Below are positions 26,133-34,683 of a stretch of DNA of 46,790 nt, piece by piece. The stretch lies in contig CAYHHI010000024.1 of assembly GCA_964356335.1 (NCBI GenBank), positions 1-46,790 on the forward strand, read 5' to 3'. Position numbers and translations under genes: made by a program. The notes beneath the pieces are model-generated. The model made no database searches. It saw only the letters and a list, made by a program, of their open reading frames with translations, and had not been told where the DNA came from. The stretch comes from CAYHHI01 sp964356335. Its GTDB lineage: Bacteria; Arandabacterota; Arandabacteria; Arandabacterales; Arandabacteraceae. The number at the start of each line of letters is the position of its first letter. Within the stretch, counting starts at the first letter, position 1.

Positions 26133-26717
26133 ATGGGACTTGTTCCTATAGTGGTTGAACAGACTGGACGAGGCGAAAGAGCATACGATATATTCTCGCG
26201 GCTTCTCAAAGACAGGATTGTGTTCATCGGCAACCCGATAGATGAAAACGTCGTTAATCTCACAATAGCTCAGATGCTTTTTCTTGAGGCTGAGGATCCG
26301 GACAAGGATATCTATCTCTACATCAACTCTCCGGGTGGCGTGTTGCCGGCGGGTCTTGCGATCTATGATACGATCCAGTACATAAAGCCGGATGTTGCCA
26401 CGATCTGCATGGGGCAGGCGGCAAGCCTTGCTGCGCTGCTCTTGTCGGCAGGCACCAAGGGAAAGCGTTCCGCCCTTCCGCACGCGAGGGTGATGATTCA
26501 TCAGCCGCTCGGCGGAAGCCAGGGCCAGGCAACCGACATCGAAATCTATACCAAGGAAATCGTGACCCTGCGCGACAGACTCAATGAGATACTCGCCAAG
26601 CACACCGAGCAGCCTCTTGAGAGAATCATCAGAGACACCGACAGGAATTTCTTCATGTCGGCCGAGGAGGCCAAAGATTACGGCATAATTGACGAAGTGA
26701 TCTATAAGAAGACGTAG
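26133..26717 (+). CDS. clpP: ClpP protease subunit with Asn in place of the catalytic Asp
   Basis: This is the proteolytic barrel subunit that works with ClpX. The 194 residues contain the nucleophile Ser98 (MGQAASLAA) and His123 (VMIHQPLGG). The third triad residue is Asn172 (RDTDRNFFMSAEEA); E. coli and Bacillus ClpP have Asp in this place (ERDRF, DRDNF). Activity may be reduced or depend on activation; Listeria ClpP1 is known to carry the same Asp-to-Asn change. The start is ATG 26133 with AGGAGG at 26121-26126; a GTG at 26106 lies in the tig stop region. clpX follows 10 nt downstream. No second clpP is in the window. Confidence 0.93.
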   Translation: MGLVPIVVEQTGRGERAYDIFSRLLKDRIVFIGNPIDENVVNLTIAQMLFLEAEDPDKDIYLYINSPGGVLPAGLAIYDTIQYIKPDVATICMGQAASLAALLLSAGTKGKRSALPHARVMIHQPLGGSQGQATDIEIYTKEIVTLRDRLNEILAKHTEQPLERIIRDTDRNFFMSAEEAKDYGIIDEVIYKKT

Positions 26718-26727
26718 TGAGGAGAGG

Positions 26728-27978
26728 ATGAAGCGCAAAGTCGGCGTACGCGGGGAGATTGCTTGCTCGTTCTGCGGGCGGGGCAAGGAAGAAGTCTCAA
26801 GGCTGGTGTCCGGCCAGAATGTCTACATCTGCGGCGATTGCATAAGACTCTGCGGCACCATCATCGAAGATGACGTCAAAACGCAAGAGGTCACTACTCC
26901 GCGCAGCGTTCCCAAACCCACTGATATAAAGGGATTCCTTGACGAATACGTGATTGGGCAGGAGCGGGCGAAGAAGATTCTTTCGGTTGCCGTCTATAAC
27001 CACTACAAGCGGATAATGTCAGCGCCTGCCAAGGACGGTGTGGAGATCCAGAAGAGCAACATCCTGCTGATAGGCCCCACGGGCACCGGCAAGACACTCC
27101 TTGCCGAGACCCTCGCAAGATTCCTGAAAGTCCCGTTTGCAATAGTTGATGCGACCTCCTTCACGGAGGCGGGTTACGTCGGCGAGGATGTTGAGAACAT
27201 ACTTGTAAGGCTCCTTCAGAATGCCGATTACAACCTTGCTGCTGCCGAGAAGGGAATCGTCTATATCGATGAGATAGACAAGACATCCCGGAAACAGGAC
27301 AGCCCCTCGATAACCCGAGACGTGTCCGGCGAGGGCGTACAGCAGGCCATGCTCAAGATCCTCGAAGGGACACTTGCGAACGTGCCGCCCCAGGGCGGCA
27401 GGAAACATCCTCAACAGCGATTCATAGAAGTCAACACAAAGGATATCCTTTTCATCTGCGGTGGGTCTTTCGACGGCCTCGATAAGATCATAGAGAGGCG
27501 CTTGAGATCGAGCTCGATTGGCTTCGGAGCGGAAGTCAAGAAGAAGAAAGAGAAGAAGCTCGGGGAGATCTTGAGGCTTGTCGAACCCGACGATCTCTTG
27601 AAATACGGGCTGATTCCCGAAATGGTCGGGAGACTTCCCGTGGTCTGCTCGCTCGATGAGTTGGATGAGGCCGCACTGGTCTCGATTCTGACCGCGCCCA
27701 AGAACGCCCTCAGCAAACAGTACAAGCGGATGTTTGAGCTCGAAGGCGTGACCTTGAGTTTCGAGCATGCCGCACTAGAGGCCATAGCGGCAGCGGCCCT
27801 CAAGCTCAACACGGGCGCGAGGGGCCTCAGGTCGGTGATCGAGGAGAAAATGCTTGACCTCATGTTTGACCTGCCGTCGACCAGAGATGTCAGGGAGTGC
27901 TTAATAACCAGGGACTTTGTGCTGGCCTCGGGGTCACGGCCGGTGCTCAGTCGTTCGGCAGCCAAGAGAAGGCGCTGA
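26728..27978 (+). CDS. clpX: ClpX unfoldase ATPase
   Basis: This AAA+ hexamer unfolds substrates and feeds them to ClpP. Its 416 residues show, in order, the zinc-binding domain (Cys13, Cys16, Cys35, Cys38), Walker A GPTGTGKT (116-123), pore loop GYVG (149-152), Walker B YIDEID (Asp181, Glu182), the GGRKHP RKH loop, and the ClpP-docking IGF tripeptide (264-266). The IGF loop shows that it still docks on a ClpP. GAGGAGAGG precedes the ATG. It is the last gene of the tig-clpP-clpX operon. Confidence 0.95.
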   Translation: MKRKVGVRGEIACSFCGRGKEEVSRLVSGQNVYICGDCIRLCGTIIEDDVKTQEVTTPRSVPKPTDIKGFLDEYVIGQERAKKILSVAVYNHYKRIMSAPAKDGVEIQKSNILLIGPTGTGKTLLAETLARFLKVPFAIVDATSFTEAGYVGEDVENILVRLLQNADYNLAAAEKGIVYIDEIDKTSRKQDSPSITRDVSGEGVQQAMLKILEGTLANVPPQGGRKHPQQRFIEVNTKDILFICGGSFDGLDKIIERRLRSSSIGFGAEVKKKKEKKLGEILRLVEPDDLLKYGLIPEMVGRLPVVCSLDELDEAALVSILTAPKNALSKQYKRMFELEGVTLSFEHAALEAIAAAALKLNTGARGLRSVIEEKMLDLMFDLPSTRDVRECLITRDFVLASGSRPVLSRSAAKRRR

Positions 27979-28009
27979 ACCGCCTTTGTTCGAGACATCC
28001 TCATACCGC

Positions 28010-28140
28010 TTACCCTAAGCCTGACCAAGATACTCATCCTCGTCCGGCAAGGCATCCGCATTCTGTCTTCATGCCAACCCTCATCCCAGGCGCGATGCCC
28101 ATCTTCATCCCCAGCGCCGTCCCCATCTTCATCCTTTTGC
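28010..28140. repeat. Degenerate CATCC-rich low-complexity stretch between clpX and purA
   Basis: The 284-nt gap between clpX and purA (27979-28262) contains many copies of CATCC/CATC spaced irregularly (CATCCTCAT, CATCCTCGTCCG, CATCCGCAT). Two longer units share CCCATCTTCATCC (about 28097-28109 and 28121-28133). The hexamer-like period leaves open frames on both strands, but neither has a ribosome-binding site or plausible composition. I treat it as a simple repeat. Confidence 0.45.
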
Positions 28141-28164
28141 TTCGAATTGGGGAGGCAAGTTGTG

Positions 28165-28170
28165 TATAAT
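28165..28170 (+). promoter_or_regulatory. -10 element for purA
   Basis: A perfect TATAAT lies 93 nt upstream of the purA start, but at the expected 17-18 nt upstream only weak -35 matches (TCGAAT / TTCGAA) are present. An activator may be needed, or this is a fortuitous match. Confidence 0.45.
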
Positions 28171-28262
28171 GCCAGTGCCATTGTGTGCTATTCTCGGGCG
28201 GGAAGACTAAGGGATCGAGACCTGACCGAGAGTCCGAATCGAATTCTGGAGGATGCTCGTCT

Positions 28263-29531
28263 ATGGGAGTGACTGCCGTAGTTGGTCTCCAGTGGGGTGA
28301 CGAAGGTAAGGGCAAGGTTGTTGACTTGCTGTGCGAGCACGCCGACATGGTTGTGCGGTGTCAGGGAGGCGCCAACGCCGGGCACACCGTTGTAATTGAC
28401 GGCCGCACGTTCATCCTTCATCTCGTACCTTCTGGCATACTGAGGGATGGAGTGGTCTGCCTCATCGGAAACGGGGTTGCCGTGGATTTCGAGCTGCTGG
28501 AGAAAGAGATAAAGCAACTCGAGGGGGCGGGTATCAGGACGTCGGGCAGGCTTATTGTCTCGCGAAGAGCTCACCTTGTTCTCCCTTTCCACAAGCGGAT
28601 TGACAAGGCGGAGGAAGCCTCAAGGGGTGGAGGAAAGATCGGAACAACGATGCGAGGCATAGGCCCTTGCTACAGCGACAAGTATGCGCGTTTTGGAATC
28701 CGGGTGGGGGACCTCCTCGACCCTGCGATTCTAAGAGTGCGGATCGCGGCTACGGCCGAGGCGCATGCGCTGAGGCAAGGTGACAGGTCATTCGCTGATG
28801 CCGCTGAGATTCAAGCCTATTGCCGGACCTATCTCCCCATGACCAGAGAGATCTCCGGCGATGTCGCTGCGATCTTGATGGATGCCAGGCAAAAGGACAA
28901 AGAGATCGTGCTCGAAGGCGCTCAAGGCTTTCTCCTTGACATTGACCATGGCACATATCCCTATGTCACATCGTGCAACACCGGTGTCCACGGACTGGTC
29001 TCCGGCTCGGGGCTTCCCCCTCAAAGCATCGATAGAGTTGTCGGCGTTCTCAAGGCTTACGTGACCAGAGTGGGCGAGGGGCCGCTGCCTACCGAAATGG
29101 AGGAACCTTACCAGACCCTTGTGAGGGAAAAGGGACGGGAGTTCGGTGCGACCACGGGCAGACCCAGAAGGTGCGGGTGGATTGATCTGGTTGCCCTCAG
29201 GTATGCTTGTTCCTTGAACGGCGTGACATCCATCGCGCTCACAAAACTTGATACGCTCTCGGATCTGGACACCATAAAGATTTGCCGAGCATATGAGCGT
29301 TCCGGCAGTCGAGTCGCTTCATTTCCAACGGAGACCGATTTCCTCGAGCAGTGTGTCCCTCGTTATGTGACCGGTGAGACCTGGTCGGGGCTTGCCGCCG
29401 CACAGAAGATCGGCGACCTTCCCCAGGGTGCGAGAGAGTACCTCAAGCGGATCACGGAGGCTGCCTCGGCGACGCTGGAGATGGTGTCAGTGGGGCCTGC
29501 GAGGGACGACGTCATCCAGGTTCAAGATTGA
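28263..29531 (+). CDS. purA: Adenylosuccinate synthetase
   Basis: This enzyme joins IMP and aspartate using GTP, the first committed step from IMP to AMP. The 423 residues carry the P-loop-like GDEGKGK (12-18) with catalytic Asp13 and His41 (NAGHTVV), both at the family's standard positions. Further motifs are GTTMRGIGPCYSDKYAR, VLEGAQGFLLDIDHGTYPYVTSCN and GATTGRPRRCGW. The ATG at 28263 is preferred: it begins MGVTAVVGLQWGDEGKG, and GGAGG lies upstream. An upstream in-frame codon at 28185 would add 26 unrelated residues. It is monocistronic, followed by tRNA-Lys. Confidence 0.96.
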   Translation: MGVTAVVGLQWGDEGKGKVVDLLCEHADMVVRCQGGANAGHTVVIDGRTFILHLVPSGILRDGVVCLIGNGVAVDFELLEKEIKQLEGAGIRTSGRLIVSRRAHLVLPFHKRIDKAEEASRGGGKIGTTMRGIGPCYSDKYARFGIRVGDLLDPAILRVRIAATAEAHALRQGDRSFADAAEIQAYCRTYLPMTREISGDVAAILMDARQKDKEIVLEGAQGFLLDIDHGTYPYVTSCNTGVHGLVSGSGLPPQSIDRVVGVLKAYVTRVGEGPLPTEMEEPYQTLVREKGREFGATTGRPRRCGWIDLVALRYACSLNGVTSIALTKLDTLSDLDTIKICRAYERSGSRVASFPTETDFLEQCVPRYVTGETWSGLAAAQKIGDLPQGAREYLKRITEAASATLEMVSVGPARDDVIQVQD

Positions 29532-29556
29532 CTTCGTTCCCCTTTTCCTATACATT
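29528..29556 (+). promoter_or_regulatory. Promoter of tRNA-Lys, overlapping the purA stop codon
   Basis: TTGACT (29528-29533) overlaps the purA TGA. After 17 nt comes TACATT (29551-29556), or after 15 nt TATACA (29549-29554). Transcription would begin only a few nt before the tRNA, and this is the only promoter-like element immediately ahead of the large regulator gene. Confidence 0.55.
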
Positions 29557-29566
29557 GACGGTGGTT

Positions 29567-29642
29567 GGGCGTGTAGCTCAGGCGGTAGAGCACCTGCCTT
29601 TTAAGCAGGAAGCCCTGGGTTCAAGTCCCAGCACGCTCACCA
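29567..29642 (+). tRNA. tRNA-Lys (anticodon TTT)
   Basis: The acceptor GGGCGTG pairs with CACGCTC (one G-T pair). The anticodon arm CCTGC-CTTTTAA-GCAGG gives TTT. The D and T arms are intact, and CCA is encoded at 29640-29642. The start codon of the 1657-residue regulator lies 10 nt further on. Confidence 0.96.
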
Positions 29643-29652
29643 ATATTCAACG

Positions 29653-32600
29653 ATGAACTATAAGATCGCCAGCAAGGTCGGCAGCGGCAGTTTCGGGACC
29701 GTTTACGAAGCCTACGACGAGGCCGGGAAGAGATATGCCGCGAAAGTTGTGGAAGCGGACGATCCCGTCGCGCGTGAGCTCCTCAAGGGTCAGTTCGAAT
29801 TCCTCTCTACGCTGAATCACAAGCGCATAGTCGAAGCTGTCGATTTCGATGTTGACTCACCCCATGGCCCCATGTTGGTCACGGAGTTCGTTGACGGGGT
29901 CGGCCTTAAGACTTTTGTTGAGACCAACGGCGACAGGTCCCTCTTCGCTGTGACGCTCAAGGTCCTCGATGCCCTTCGTTATCTCCACAACCTTGGCAGA
30001 CTACACGGGGATCTTAAACCCGATGGCATCCTGGTCTTTGATGACGAGGGCCGGCCGGAGGTGAAACTCGTTGATGCGGGTTTTGATTTCGGAAGGGGTT
30101 CGAATCTCCCAACCCTTGCCGGCACGTTGCCCTATCTTGCACCCGAGATCATCCGGAATCTGCCTGCAGATGGAAGGAGCGACCTCTATTCGCTTGGCGT
30201 GGTTCTCTATGAGGCGCTCACAGGTGTCTGCCCCTTCGAAGGTGCGACGCCTGAGGAGATCTTGACGAAGCATCTTGAGCATGTCCCACTCGATCCCAGC
30301 AAGATTCGACCTGGGCTTCCTCCTGCATGGGATGCGTTTGTCGCCGGCCTCTTGAAGAAAGAGCCGTTCTCAAGATATAAGGATGCCACTCAGGCCGCTC
30401 TTGAGCTCGGAAAACTCTTCGGTTCGCCGGCAGCTTTTCAAGATCACCTTGTCCCGCCTGGGGGCACTCCACCTGCAGGTGCAGACGGCGAGGTCGGGAG
30501 AATAAGGGATTTTGTCACGGGACTCAAATCCGTGATGATCTGTGGTGAGCGCGGGTGTGGCGTGACTTACCTCCTTGAGTTTGCTCGGGCAATCGGCAAG
30601 GCTTGGAGCCACGAGGTATCGAGGGCATCGCTTAAACCCGATATGCCGGCGCTCGCACAGATTGTGGAAGTTCTGCGCATGAGGGGGCATTCCACAAGTG
30701 ACATATCGCCGGGCTCAGGGAGAGGTGATGGTGGTGATCCTGCGGCATCCTTCGCAGAGATTCTCGAGGCTTTCGGTGTCACCGGTCCTGGGAACAGGCC
30801 GCACCTTCTAATCATTGACGGCGGGGAGGCCATGGGTGCCGGCGAGCTCGAGATGCTGGGAAGAGTCGCCCGCAGACTTGCCGGCCGTGCAAGTGTGATC
30901 ATCGGATACCAGGTTGATGACATGAGGCCCGGTCAATGGCCAGAAAGCGAGAGTTTCCAGAGGATCCTCGTCCACCCGTTGGACCGAGAGGGCTTGGAGA
31001 CTGCGCTCAAGCGGTACTTCGGCGTGAATGCCTTTCCCGAGGGCTTGGTCGAGGAGATATACCGCACGACCGGAGGGTACCGGCGGTTTCTTGAGATCAT
31101 GCTCCGTCACATGTGGGAGACCGGAGGCTTGAGATACTCTGTGACGGGGGATTCGGTAGAGCTCGCATGGGATAAAACCAATCGGATTCCGACAAACCTC
31201 AAGGAAGTGATGGAGGAGAAGCTCGGTAACCTGAGTCCTCCTGCCCTTGACGTGCTTCGGCTGGTATGTGCGAGCGGCGGGAGGCTCGCAATTGACTGTA
31301 TTCGAGAGTTCTTCTTACCCGTTGATTGCACGTCGGCTATGGGGGAAGTGACTAAAGGGGGATTGGTCGAGGAATTGGACGGCACGGCTTTGCTGAGACT
31401 CCGATGGGATGGTCTTTCGGATGTGATCCTCGGCCATGTGCCCCAGGGCTGGGTGAGCCGGACCAGTCTCCGCCTGGCCTCCATCATGGAACGCGCGATC
31501 AAGAGCCGCGGTGAGCATTACGGCTTGGGGCTCCTGTATCTTCAGGCAGGCAACTCGGAGAAGGCCTTCAAATCCCTGGTTGAAGCCGGAGACTATTTCG
31601 CGCGGTTCTCGCCCGGTGACGCTATCCTGGCATATAGAAAGGCTCTGGAGTGCGATGTTCCGGCCGGCCTCAGGGCTGAGGTTAACGAGAAAACCGGCGA
31701 TGTAAGGCTCGCTGCAGGCGACCTGAACCTTGCCTTGGCCTGCTTCGAGCAAGCCTCGGACGTGAGACTCTCTTCCTTGAGAAAACTTGGTTGGGTGCAC
31801 GGGCTTCGCGGAAACACCGACGAATCAGTGAGGATACTCTGTGACTGTGAGAGAAGGGCGCGAGCCGGCGGTGACCTGGTCGAGAGATCAAGAGTGCTTT
31901 CCGACCTGGGCTATATCTACCACATGGAGTCCAAGGGAGATCTGGCCTTGAGGTCGCTGGCCGAAGCCAAGCAGTTCTTCGAGAAAAGCGAAATGGTATT
32001 TGAGGCGGGGATCGCTTCAAACAGGATGGGCATTCTTGAAATGAGGTCAGGCAGGATCCAAGATGCTGCTCGGGCCTGGGAAGACGCAAAGGTCTGCTTT
32101 GAGCGGGCGGGAGCAAAGCGACATGTCGGCATGTGCCTCATGACCCTCGGATTGTGTTACTGCAAGCAAATGGACCTCGATCGCGCAACCGAGCTGATGG
32201 AAAATGCCCTCGCCATCTTTGAGGAAACAAAATGCCTCTCCGAGAAAGCAGGCTGCTGCCAGAACTATGGCTTGATCCTAGTTGACGTGGGGGACCTTGC
32301 CCGTGCCCGCAGCCTTGCCCAAGAGGCCGTCGACCTGCATGTATTGTTGGGCTACACGCCCGGTGTGGTCTTGACCCGGCTGCTGCTCGTTGCGATCGAG
32401 CTTGAGGCGGGAAATCTGGAAGAAGTAAGGCGGAATCTGGCCGGTCTGGCTTCTTACAATCTCAACACCTTCGAGCAATGCCTCATGAAGCGCTACCTTG
32501 CTGGGGCAAGCGCCATCGAGGGGAAGCGCGAAGAAGCGTTTGCCCTTGTCGATGAGAGCTACAGGCTTGCCCGTGAAGCAGGTGATGCTGACGGCGAGCA

Positions 32601-34626
32601 GCAGGCGATGCTTAAGAGGAGCGAGATACTGATCAGGTTTGGAGAGCCGGAGGAAGCCTTAGAGGTCGCCGCGAAGGCTCTTACGGTCCTCAGGCTATCG
32701 TCGTCAATACTGCTTGCAAATATAGCGGAAAGGATAGCCGGTGAAGCTCTCTGCCTGTCAGGAAGGATCGAGGAGGGTCTCGCCAGGCTCGTCGCCGCAA
32801 GATCGAGCCTGGAATCCACAGGGGAATCCCTGCATCTGGCGAGGGTCTTGCGTGGGCTCGCGATGGCGTGCGACCTGGGCGGTGACAACATCTCCTTCGA
32901 TAATTACTTCAGGCGCGCGGCGGATATCTTTCGCAAGCGGGGAGCTCGCTACGATTATGCCCTCGCTCTTCTCCTGGCGGGCAGAGCCGCGGGCAGCCGC
33001 GCGAGTTTCATACGTGCCCGGCACTATCTTGCAGAGGCCGGGCGCATTTTCAAAACCCTTGGGGTAGGCGACCTACACAGGCAGGTGGTGGATGAGATGG
33101 ATAGGATCGGACCGGATGACACAGAGACGAAAGCAGTCACATCGCTCAGCAGGATTTCCCAGACTCTGAATTCCAGCCATGACCTCACTACGGTGCTCAA
33201 TCTGTCGATGGATCTTGCCATGGAATACTTGGGTGCTGAGCGGGGTGTCCTCATGCTAGAAGATGAAGCCTCGGGAGAGCCAACCACCATTGTTGAAAGG
33301 AAGATGGATAAGGAGTCGGTCAAGGAGGTCATAAGTATAAGCAGATCCATTGTTGAATCGGTGCGCACCACACGGGAGCCTGTGATAGCGAAAGATGCAA
33401 CGATCGATCCGCGTTTCAAGAACAGCAAGAGCGTAATGATTCACAACGTGATGTCTGTGATGTGTGTTCCGCTCACGAGGGGAGAGAATCTCGTCGGGAT
33501 CATCTACCTGGACAATCGCGATGTGCCATCGGACTTCTCGAAGCTCGAGAAGGCTTTCGTGAACGCATTTGCCAACCAGGTTGCGCTTGCCATCGAGAAT
33601 GCAAGGAATGTCGGACGGCTGTACGAGGATGTTGCTGACCTGAAGGCGAGGGCCGGCGAGAAGTACAGCTTCGCCAGCATAATAGGTCCCGGAAAAGAGA
33701 TGCAGGAAGTCTTCAGGCAAGCGGGGAAAGCTGCCAAGAGTTCGATCACAGTTTTGCTTACAGGTGAGAGTGGCACGGGCAAGGAGCTGATTGCCGGGCT
33801 GCTTCACGAATTAAGCCCGAGGCGGGACAGGCCCCTTGTGAAAGTCAACTGTGCTGCGATCCACAGAGATCTTCTTGAGGCGGAGCTTTTTGGAATTGAA
33901 AAGCACGTCGCGACAGGGGTCGCGCCGAGATCAGGCTTCTTCGAGCGAGCCGATGGTGGAACCGTTTTTCTTGACGAAGTCGGCGATATGCCTCTCACCA
34001 CCCAGACAAAGGTCTTGAGAGTGCTTGCCGAAAAAGAGTTTGAGAGGGTCGGGGGATCGAAAGTTCTCAAGGTTGACGTGCGGTTGATCAGTGCGACCAA
34101 CCAGGACCTGAAGGACTTGATCAAGAAAGGGCAATTCAGAAAAGACCTGTACTATAGGCTGAACGCCATGCGCATCCATCTTCCACCCTTGAGAGAGCGC
34201 ATGAACGATCTCGCCATTCTCATTAACCACTTCATAGCCAAGTATGTTTCCGAAAACTCGAAACCTTCTATGAGGATGTCCGGGGCGGCACTCGAGGTTT
34301 TGAGAAAGTACCGCTGGCCGGGCAACGTGAGGGAGCTCGAAAAATGTATCGAGCACGCCGTCGTGGTCGCTGAGGGCTCCGAGATAAGGGCTGAACACTT
34401 TCCCAGGGAGATACTCGATGGCGTGGCATCTGGGCGCGAGATCGCAACAATCTCAGGAAATGGACCGCTTCCGAACGTCATAAAGCACATGGAGAGGGAC
34501 TTAATTCTCAAGGCCCTGCGTGAGACCGGCGGGGTGAAGACCGCTGCCGCAAGCCTCCTCGGCATCCATGAGAGCACCCTCAGGAAGAAGATCAAGGCTC
34601 TGGGCATCGATTCGGGTGTGGAATAA
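29653..34626 (+). CDS. Giant kinase-NTPase-TPR-GAF-sigma54 AAA+-Fis regulator
   Basis: This is a 1657-residue signalling protein. Residues 1-260 form a Ser/Thr kinase domain: GSGSFG loop, Lys31, HGD-LK (118-122, Gly for Arg), Gly125 where Asn normally binds metal, and DAG (Asp141) for DFG. About 280-560 resembles the PknK/MalT NTPase, but its P-loop GERGCGVT lacks Lys. TPR-like repeats fill about 620-1150, then a GAF domain (about 1165-1325). The sigma54-type AAA+ domain follows (1340-1575): Walker A GESGTGKE at 1371, FLDEVGD, FRKDLYYRLN. Its GAFTGA loop reads HVATGV (1418-1423). A Fis-type HTH (GGVKTAAASLLGI) ends the protein. No Shine-Dalgarno precedes the ATG. Operator-like palindromes lie just downstream. 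Confidence 0.9.
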   Translation: MNYKIASKVGSGSFGTVYEAYDEAGKRYAAKVVEADDPVARELLKGQFEFLSTLNHKRIVEAVDFDVDSPHGPMLVTEFVDGVGLKTFVETNGDRSLFAVTLKVLDALRYLHNLGRLHGDLKPDGILVFDDEGRPEVKLVDAGFDFGRGSNLPTLAGTLPYLAPEIIRNLPADGRSDLYSLGVVLYEALTGVCPFEGATPEEILTKHLEHVPLDPSKIRPGLPPAWDAFVAGLLKKEPFSRYKDATQAALELGKLFGSPAAFQDHLVPPGGTPPAGADGEVGRIRDFVTGLKSVMICGERGCGVTYLLEFARAIGKAWSHEVSRASLKPDMPALAQIVEVLRMRGHSTSDISPGSGRGDGGDPAASFAEILEAFGVTGPGNRPHLLIIDGGEAMGAGELEMLGRVARRLAGRASVIIGYQVDDMRPGQWPESESFQRILVHPLDREGLETALKRYFGVNAFPEGLVEEIYRTTGGYRRFLEIMLRHMWETGGLRYSVTGDSVELAWDKTNRIPTNLKEVMEEKLGNLSPPALDVLRLVCASGGRLAIDCIREFFLPVDCTSAMGEVTKGGLVEELDGTALLRLRWDGLSDVILGHVPQGWVSRTSLRLASIMERAIKSRGEHYGLGLLYLQAGNSEKAFKSLVEAGDYFARFSPGDAILAYRKALECDVPAGLRAEVNEKTGDVRLAAGDLNLALACFEQASDVRLSSLRKLGWVHGLRGNTDESVRILCDCERRARAGGDLVERSRVLSDLGYIYHMESKGDLALRSLAEAKQFFEKSEMVFEAGIASNRMGILEMRSGRIQDAARAWEDAKVCFERAGAKRHVGMCLMTLGLCYCKQMDLDRATELMENALAIFEETKCLSEKAGCCQNYGLILVDVGDLARARSLAQEAVDLHVLLGYTPGVVLTRLLLVAIELEAGNLEEVRRNLAGLASYNLNTFEQCLMKRYLAGASAIEGKREEAFALVDESYRLAREAGDADGEQQAMLKRSEILIRFGEPEEALEVAAKALTVLRLSSSILLANIAERIAGEALCLSGRIEEGLARLVAARSSLESTGESLHLARVLRGLAMACDLGGDNISFDNYFRRAADIFRKRGARYDYALALLLAGRAAGSRASFIRARHYLAEAGRIFKTLGVGDLHRQVVDEMDRIGPDDTETKAVTSLSRISQTLNSSHDLTTVLNLSMDLAMEYLGAERGVLMLEDEASGEPTTIVERKMDKESVKEVISISRSIVESVRTTREPVIAKDATIDPRFKNSKSVMIHNVMSVMCVPLTRGENLVGIIYLDNRDVPSDFSKLEKAFVNAFANQVALAIENARNVGRLYEDVADLKARAGEKYSFASIIGPGKEMQEVFRQAGKAAKSSITVLLTGESGTGKELIAGLLHELSPRRDRPLVKVNCAAIHRDLLEAELFGIEKHVATGVAPRSGFFERADGGTVFLDEVGDMPLTTQTKVLRVLAEKEFERVGGSKVLKVDVRLISATNQDLKDLIKKGQFRKDLYYRLNAMRIHLPPLRERMNDLAILINHFIAKYVSENSKPSMRMSGAALEVLRKYRWPGNVRELEKCIEHAVVVAEGSEIRAEHFPREILDGVASGREIATISGNGPLPNVIKHMERDLILKALRETGGVKTAAASLLGIHESTLRKKIKALGIDSGVE

Positions 34627-34650
34627 GCCTCACAGGTTGGGTGAATCCCC

Positions 34651-34666
34651 TCGTATGTTTATACGA
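34651..34666. promoter_or_regulatory. Palindrome IR1
   Basis: TCGTATGTTTATACGA: perfect 6-bp arms (TCGTAT/ATACGA) around GTTT, 25 nt after the stop codon of the giant regulator. It has the same TCGTAY-N4-RTACGA pattern as IR2 and IR3, as expected for a dimeric DNA-binding protein such as a Fis-type HTH regulator. IR1 and IR2 are 17 bp apart centre to centre. Confidence 0.7.
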
Positions 34667-34667
34667 T

Positions 34668-34683
34668 TCGTACTTTTGTACGA
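34668..34683. promoter_or_regulatory. Palindrome IR2
   Basis: TCGTACTTTTGTACGA: perfect 6-bp arms around TTTT, adjacent to IR1. Its arms differ from IR1 by a compensated T-to-C / A-to-G pair, which keeps the symmetry and argues for function rather than chance. Confidence 0.7.

Noticed and set aside
27897..28169. 90-codon frame in the clpX-purA gap
   Set aside because: It overlaps the clpX end, has no Shine-Dalgarno and is made of a CATCC-type simple repeat.
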